Source: DIGJ01 sp041739345
Lineage (GTDB): Bacteria > Bacillota > Clostridia > Lachnospirales > Lachnospiraceae
NCBI GenBank assembly: GCA_041739345.1
Contig: JBGSNZ010000036.1
Location: 62,001-126,000 of the forward strand
Direction: 5' to 3'
DNA length: 64,000 nt
In this document: in pieces, positions 61,460 to 64,000 of the stretch
Position numbering within the stretch: position 1 is the first letter of the stretch
How the letters are laid out: each line of letters begins with the position of its first letter
The notes under the pieces: generated by a model
Seen by the model: only the letters and a program-made list of their open reading frames with translations
Told to the model about the DNA's origin: nothing
Database searches by the model: none
Program-made: the position numbers and the translations under genes

Positions 61460-61873
61460 GTGAATAATATACAAAATGTATTTAAAATAGGAATACTAGA
61501 TATTCAACCCTCTCAATTATTTATATCAAAGATGAAACTAAAAAAAGTTTCAGAATGGTTAAACTATAAAAATATCGATAATTATGATCCAGTTCCAGTT
61601 AAAAAATTAAACGGACAAATCATTTTTACTGATGGTCATACACGAGCATTTGCGCTATATAAAATAGGAATTGAAGATATTCGCTGTACTTGGGATGAGG
61701 ATGAACTTGATTGGGAAGCTTATCAAATTTGTGTAGATTGGTGCGCCCAAGAAGGGATAACAAATATTTCTCATTTCAAACAAAGGGTAATTAGCAATGA
61801 AAGTTACGAACTATTATGGTGCGACAGATGCAAAAAAATGCATGAGCAATTGGAAGAAGAAAGAAGCAAGTAA
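61460..61873 (+). CDS. ParB/sulfiredoxin-like domain protein, unclear start
   Basis: 137 codons. The central IIFTDGHTRAFALYKIGIEDIRC resembles the DGHHR box of ParB-like nuclease folds, preceded by DPVPVKKLNG; the C-terminal half has CDRC and a charged tail. Stand-alone ParB-like proteins of this size have no agreed function. The start is odd: GTG 61460 lies within the ribosome site GGAGGTG, and the best-spaced codon (61469) is ATA; the nearest ATG is out of frame. So initiation is at GTG without a good upstream site, at ATA, or the start codon has mutated. Composition is more AT-rich than its neighbours. Confidence 0.65.
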   Translation: MNNIQNVFKIGILDIQPSQLFISKMKLKKVSEWLNYKNIDNYDPVPVKKLNGQIIFTDGHTRAFALYKIGIEDIRCTWDEDELDWEAYQICVDWCAQEGITNISHFKQRVISNESYELLWCDRCKKMHEQLEEERSK

Positions 61874-61878
61874 AAAAA

Positions 61879-62148
61879 ACGCGGGGCCGTTTATCAAAAT
61901 CAGCAATAAAGCGGTGGTCATAACCTTCCTAATTCGAATGGAGCGCAGGACCTGTTCTTGGCATCATGTTAGCATATGAGATAGAAACTCTATTGAAAAT
62001 ACGCTCCCATAAGAGCTTATTTTAAATGATTAGAGGTTCTATCGAATGTTTATGCGGGTTGATGTCAAGAACAGGTCCTGCGCTCCATTCGAATTTCGAA
62101 AACCTATATCCACCGCTTTCTTGCGTGACTTCCCCAAATCCCCCGCGT
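61879..62148. repeat. 270-bp nested palindromic element with 30-bp perfect arms
   Basis: Outer arms ACGCGGGG (61879-61886) and CCCCGCGT (62141-62148); middle arms AAAGCGGTGG (61908-61917) and CCACCGCTTT (62110-62119); inner arms 61931-61960 and 62066-62095, perfect over 30 bp (begin AATTCGAATGGAGCGCAGGA). The centre folds further: GATAGAAACTCTA with TAGAGGTTCTATC (one wobble) and an apical AAATA/TATTT hairpin. It contains no convincing ORF. It is more G+C-rich at the ends than the surroundings and lies between convergent genes. Looks like a MITE or similar mobile hairpin. Confidence 0.85.
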
Positions 62149-62185
62149 CCGTCCCCCACCGTTAAACTAGACTTCCATATTGCTA

Positions 62186-62218
62186 CAAAAAAGGACTGAC
62201 ATTTTGTCAGTCCTTTTT
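62186..62218 (-). terminator. terminator of the 5'-nucleotidase gene
   Basis: Stem GGACTGAC/GTCAGTCC with A-run on the left and T-run on the right; works on the minus strand. Confidence 0.92.
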
Positions 62219-62236
62219 CATAAATTCACAGAAGTA

Positions 62237-64000
62237 TTATTTAACTTTTACGTTAACTGTCTTTGTGATTCCTTCTACAGTTACACTTACTTTCGCTTTT
62301 CCAGCTTTCTTTGCACTTACAGTAACTACATCATTACTGCTTGTTTTTGTAAGTTTAACAATTGCTTTATCACTTGTTGTCCAAGTAATATCAGATGCAT
62401 TGTAACCAGCAACTTCTACATTGAAGGTTGCTGTTGCACCTTTCTTTAAAGACTTCACTGCATTTAATTTAACACTTGCTTTGCTTACAACAATTGGTGT
62501 TTCAACTGTAAGTTTTTTACCATCTGTTAATTCAACATTTGAAGTAATCTTAGCTTTTCCTGTTGCTTTTGCTTCTAATTTTCCATCTGTACTTACTGTA
62601 ACAACAGCGTCGTCGCTTGATGCATATGTTACGCTCTTAACGGCACTTGTATCGCCAACTACTTTCATAGTTGAAGTGTTTCCAGTTGTTCCACCTAAGT
62701 AGAGGTTTTGTTGAGCTTTTGATACGGTTGCAATTTTCTTAAAGTTATCTTCTGTAACTGCTTTTACGTTTGGAGTTCTTCCATCTGCTGATACAGGAAT
62801 GGCAAGAAGTCCAGCAGATACTAAATCAGCAACTGCTGCATGTTTTTCTTTGTCCCAGTTTGTTCCTGTAACTTTCCAGTTATTTGATAAAGAAGGTGAA
62901 ATTACACCACCTTTTACATTTTTAATGTAATCACCAATTAATTCACGAACACCACCAATATTACCAGCCACATCTTTTTCTAATACGATAGGAAGCTTCT
63001 CGCCTTCTTTAAAGATTGGTCCATATGTTAAAAGCTGAGAACTTGCACGATAGTTATTTACTGCTACCACTAATACATCTGCGTTCTTTAATTTTGTTCC
63101 ATCCGCTTTTTTAACATTTTCAATTCTACTTCCTACTGGTTTTGATACGTTTACATCATATGAAATACCTGTGAACATATCGTAATTATATCCTCGTACA
63201 TCTGGATTAAAGGAAAGGGTTAAGTCTCCAGCTTTATAGGTATTATAGTAGCTTGCTGACCATTCCATAAATTTCTTTAACTGTGATCCGGTCATTTGCA
63301 TTTTATATAATGTATTTGTATATTTATAAATTAATGCAGTGTCACATTTTTTTATACTACCTGCATACATATTAGCTGCTGTATTGAAAGCTGCTGCTGC
63401 TGATACATCTGCTCCTGTATAGTACATCTGTACTTCATTGATTAAGTTAATCATTGCACTTTCAGCAATCTGAGACTGTGGAATGCCTTTAATTTCATCT
63501 GCATCTACAAGATTACCACCCTTTAATTTACCAATCACCTGATTTGCATCTTTGATTGCTTTTGTATTATAGGAATCTAAACCTTTTACAAGTGCTTCAT
63601 CTGCAGCATAAGTTGCAGTAGAAATAAGTTTAGATGCCTTATCTTTGATTTCATATGTTCCATCAGACTTCTTGCTCAATGTAATATTAATCTGTGCAAC
63701 AGTAGCACCATCGCTCTTGTTTTCAACAGTTAATACTCCGCTGTGCTCTACACCTTCAACACCTTTGTGCTCATGTGCTGCAATAATAAGGTCGATTTCA
63801 GGACAAGCTTTTGCAAGATCTTCAACACCGGAATCTGCAACATCATATTCATTGCTTTCTCCCATATGTTCTGCTGCAATAATAACATCAACTTTATCTT
63901 TGATTTCAGCAATTACCTTTTTGGTTTCTTCTACAGGATCTGTAACTTTATAGTTCTTTAAATTTTCGCTATCCCATCTTGTGATGTTTGGTGTTACCAT
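62237..64000 (-). CDS. 5'-nucleotidase/2',3'-cyclic phosphodiesterase family surface enzyme with Ig-like domains, partial
   Basis: 587 residues visible; the start is beyond the right edge. The visible part begins near the end of a calcineurin-like metallophosphatase domain: TPNITRWDS, DVIIAAEHMGE and IDLIIAAHEHKGVEG with metal His. Next is the 5'-nucleotidase C-terminal domain (about 120-390) with QSQIAESAMINLI, KMQMTGSQLKKFMEWSA and FTGISYDVNV. Two bacterial Ig-like (Big2) repeats follow (about 420-587), each with the TTSDKAIV-type and KAGKAKVSV strands. It has no LPxTG motif. It probably salvages extracellular nucleotides; likely exported by a signal peptide outside the window. Confidence 0.92.
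   Translation of the reverse strand: MVTPNITRWDSENLKNYKVTDPVEETKKVIAEIKDKVDVIIAAEHMGESNEYDVADSGVEDLAKACPEIDLIIAAHEHKGVEGVEHSGVLTVENKSDGATVAQINITLSKKSDGTYEIKDKASKLISTATYAADEALVKGLDSYNTKAIKDANQVIGKLKGGNLVDADEIKGIPQSQIAESAMINLINEVQMYYTGADVSAAAAFNTAANMYAGSIKKCDTALIYKYTNTLYKMQMTGSQLKKFMEWSASYYNTYKAGDLTLSFNPDVRGYNYDMFTGISYDVNVSKPVGSRIENVKKADGTKLKNADVLVVAVNNYRASSQLLTYGPIFKEGEKLPIVLEKDVAGNIGGVRELIGDYIKNVKGGVISPSLSNNWKVTGTNWDKEKHAAVADLVSAGLLAIPVSADGRTPNVKAVTEDNFKKIATVSKAQQNLYLGGTTGNTSTMKVVGDTSAVKSVTYASSDDAVVTVSTDGKLEAKATGKAKITSNVELTDGKKLTVETPIVVSKASVKLNAVKSLKKGATATFNVEVAGYNASDITWTTSDKAIVKLTKTSSNDVVTVSAKKAGKAKVSVTVEGITKTVNVKVK

Noticed and set aside
1..64000. CRISPR array, prophage, insertion sequence, rRNA
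   Set aside because: No regularly spaced repeats, integrase, transposase or rRNA sequence seen in any part of the window.

Overview
The window is a stretch of AT-rich (roughly one third G+C) chromosome from a spore-forming Firmicute of the class Clostridia, most likely a member of the Lachnospiraceae close to Lachnoclostridium (Clostridium) phytofermentans. This is inferred from gene content and order: the rpoZ-gmk-remA-yicC block, the dapF-to-rsgA wall/translation block, SigK and SpoVB sporulation genes, an Nfn-type transhydrogenase, DUF5688, DUF1540 and DUF975 family proteins, and strong GGAGG ribosome sites throughout. Almost all of it is core chromosome. There is no rRNA, prophage, CRISPR array or insertion sequence, and one tRNA.

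Layout. (1) 1-15.6 kb: a leftward operon that starts at a consensus sigma-A promoter (15536-15564) and carries dapF, murE, murF, priA, def, fmt, a membrane zinc peptidase, rsmB, rlmN, the PP2C phosphatase/PASTA kinase pair, rsgA, rpe and a PilZ-domain gene cut by the left edge. (2) 15.6-21.4 kb: an L,D-transpeptidase facing tdk, then a lytic transglycosylase, lepB, the rpoZ-gmk-remA-yicC operon with a structured leader, and an orphan receiver protein. (3) 21.5-28 kb: rqcH and a PHP-type histidinol phosphatase, a 155-bp palindrome, then the mnmA-iscU-iscS-iscR operon with operator-like repeats. (4) 28-35.9 kb: spoVB, a diguanylate cyclase, metA-ligA-rluF and two poorly known exported or membrane proteins. 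(5) 35.9-41.2 kb: tRNA-Arg, a DUF5688 protein, a membrane protein, a GGDEF-EAL protein, a frameshifted CYTH gene, gtrA and a likely small RNA. (6) 41-47 kb: a chemoreceptor, nfnAB and an iron-containing alcohol dehydrogenase whose promoter holds a Rex-like operator. (7) 47-59.8 kb: sigK, the trhP-trmR-mltG-like-rnj-fur-DUF1292-ruvX-ireB-mtaB operon, an HPr-like gene, and thiI-iscS2-rsmE-prmA. (8) 59.8-62.2 kb: a gene-poor accessory patch of very small genes (a 56-residue protein, a Cys-rich copper-storage protein, an 8-codon and a 21-codon mini-ORF each ahead of a terminator, a DUF1540 protein, a ParB-like protein) ending in a 270-bp palindrome. (9) From 62.2 kb: a surface 5'-nucleotidase cut by the right edge.

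How the genes work together. Peptidoglycan synthesis (dapF, meso-DAP-type murE, murF) is encoded with the PASTA kinase/phosphatase that senses muropeptides; the small protein IreB, a known target of such kinases, is encoded 49 kb away. tRNA and rRNA maturation dominates the rest (rlmN, rsmB, rsgA, rluF, rsmE, mnmA, mtaB, thiI, trmR, trhP). Two cysteine desulfurases sit with different sulfur acceptors (iscU/mnmA and thiI). PilZ, GGDEF and GGDEF-EAL genes show c-di-GMP signalling, and the chemoreceptor's sigma-D-like promoter shows motility. The most unusual signals are the two long palindromes, the micro-ORF patch at 60-61.3 kb, the small RNA candidate at 40.86 kb, the A9-tract frameshift in the CYTH gene, and the repeats downstream of the iscR promoter.
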